From Hippophae tibetana (Eukaryota > Streptophyta > Magnoliopsida > Rosales > Elaeagnaceae): a stretch of 64,000 nt of DNA. Of the stretch, positions 63,536 to 64,000 are shown one piece after another. The position numbers and the translations under genes are program-made. Location of the stretch: positions 81,452,449 to 81,516,448 of the forward strand of contig CM072810.1 in assembly GCA_037013495.1 (NCBI GenBank), given 5' to 3'. Position 1 is the first letter of the stretch. Each line of letters opens with the position of its first letter. A model generated the notes under the pieces. The model was not told where the DNA came from and made no database searches. It saw only the letters and a list, made by a program, of their open reading frames with translations.

Positions 63536-64000
63536 GTGTTGTACCGTAAAAAAGAAAATAGCAGGCTTGTGACGGGGAAAGAACTGATATCATTAATGAA
63601 ATTATATTTTAGCACTACATTTGCTTTTCTTTTTGGGGTTCTTGATGGAATGCCCGAATTCGACATATCAAAGGGAGCGATCATTTTTTGTGGCATCACA
63701 AGGTTAGGGTTTTATGGACTTGTGGATGTTGTTTTCGTTTATGGTTTCGTTTCTTATTTATTTTTGAAACCATCGTATTTGCTTCTTGATCTTTAATTCT
63801 ATGTTTATTCAATACTTCTTCTTCATATAAAAAAAAAAGAAAGCAAACAAAAGATGGGATATACTGTTCATAGTATTAAAAAAAGAATTTTTGATAAATT
63901 AGAGTTCCAACTTTAAACGTCCGTAACTTTTAACTCGTGTATCGAAACTACTATTATAATATATGAAATCGAAGCTTGTAACGATTCCTATTATCAGGGC
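63536..64000 (+). repeat. Satellite monomer m70 (partial, 5' 465 bp)
   Basis: F1 is open. The sequence, including gtatttgcttc, atgggatatactg and atatgaaatcg, returns to the m53/m47 type. The window ends inside F2. Confidence 0.95.

Larger units (their letters stand above)
1..64000 (+). repeat. 913-bp satellite DNA array, whole window
   Basis: One landmark, usually gtgttgtaccgtaaaa (with point variants), recurs 70 times from position 557 to 63536 at spacings of 893-917 bp, mean 912.7 bp. Every copy is on the same strand. The sequence between landmarks aligns by eye along its full length in each copy, so this is a head-to-tail tandem array with no spacer. Composition is about 30% GC in three lines counted (27, 30 and 35%). 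Monomer coordinates used below start at this landmark. Family knowledge: long homogeneous arrays with nested higher-order periods are typical of centromeric or pericentromeric satellites in plants and animals. The species and satellite family are not recognised. Both ends of the array lie outside the window. Confidence 0.98.
46183..64000 (+). repeat. Region 7: complex HOR mosaic (3-, 4-, 5-monomer offsets)
   Basis: Similar blocks recur at several offsets. About 49190-51010 matches 51930-53748 (offset 2741 then 2738). 54400-56228 matches 57142-58967 (offset 2742-2743). 56229-58318 matches 60792-62880 (offset 4563). m58b-m59a is repeated 913 bp later. A monomer type marked by ttttctgtgc and tatgggcc followed by F1 with ggcttcaaaagg recurs at m52, m57, m61, m64 and m69, intervals of 5, 4, 3 and 5 monomers. 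m70 returns to the m53 type 15527 bp later. Confidence 0.8.

Noticed and set aside
1..64000. CRISPR array or bacterial repeat cluster
   Set aside because: The repeats are 913 bp with no unique spacers, and no cas or any bacterial gene is present.
1..64000. LTR retrotransposons or other transposons hidden in the array
   Set aside because: No interruption of the monomer register exceeds 22 bp, and no terminal repeats, primer-binding site, polypurine tract or transposase/reverse transcriptase motif is seen.
1..64000. Ribosomal DNA spacer or rRNA/tRNA genes
   Set aside because: No rRNA-like conserved or GC-rich segment and no cloverleaf with an anticodon arm was found in the monomer on either strand.

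Overview
The whole 64 kb is one uninterrupted head-to-tail array of an AT-rich satellite (about 30% GC in three lines I counted). The repeat unit is about 913 bp. I place 69 complete monomers, numbered m1 to m69 from position 557, plus a partial one at each end (m0, m70). The mean spacing is 912.7 bp and lengths run from 893 to 917 bp. All copies lie in the same orientation. I see no transposon, gene, RNA gene, inversion or non-satellite spacer. Such an array points to eukaryotic heterochromatin, plausibly centromeric or pericentromeric. I do not recognise the satellite family. A plant host is only a weak guess from a telo-box-like word in the monomer.

Layout: (1) 1 to about 14.5 kb is a mosaic without a fixed higher-order period, containing displaced block duplications (offsets of 9 and 4 monomers). 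(2) About 14.5-22.46 kb is a dimeric higher-order repeat (HOR), period 1823-1824 bp. (3) 22.46-29.73 kb is non-dimeric. It contains a 911-bp unit duplicated with no difference seen by eye (25258-27126) and the most diverged, shortest monomer (m32, 893 bp, with a 22-bp deletion). (4) 29.73-36.1 kb is a second dimeric HOR, period about 1827 bp. (5) 36.4-42.5 kb is a third, period 1826-1829 bp. (6) 42.5-46.2 kb is a fourth, period about 1829 bp. (7) 46.2-64 kb is a mosaic with offsets of 3, 4 and 5 monomers. It returns at 63.5 kb to the sequence type seen at 48.0 kb, 17 monomers earlier.

Each monomer carries short dyad symmetries. The most striking are two adjacent hairpin-capable dyads, AAGATCGT-N12-ACGATCTT and TTCCAAA-N8-TTTGGAA. 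In the dimeric HORs at 14.5-22.5 and 29.7-42.5 kb one monomer keeps both dyads well matched and its partner carries a weakened version, an alternation that recalls the A-box/B-box alternation of primate alpha satellite. Three short plus-strand reading frames recur at fixed places in the monomer: F1 about 86 codons (GTG start), F2 71 codons, F3 72 codons. They are broken in many copies and I do not call them genes, but four monomers have all three open, and F1 is open in almost every monomer of the right-hand third.
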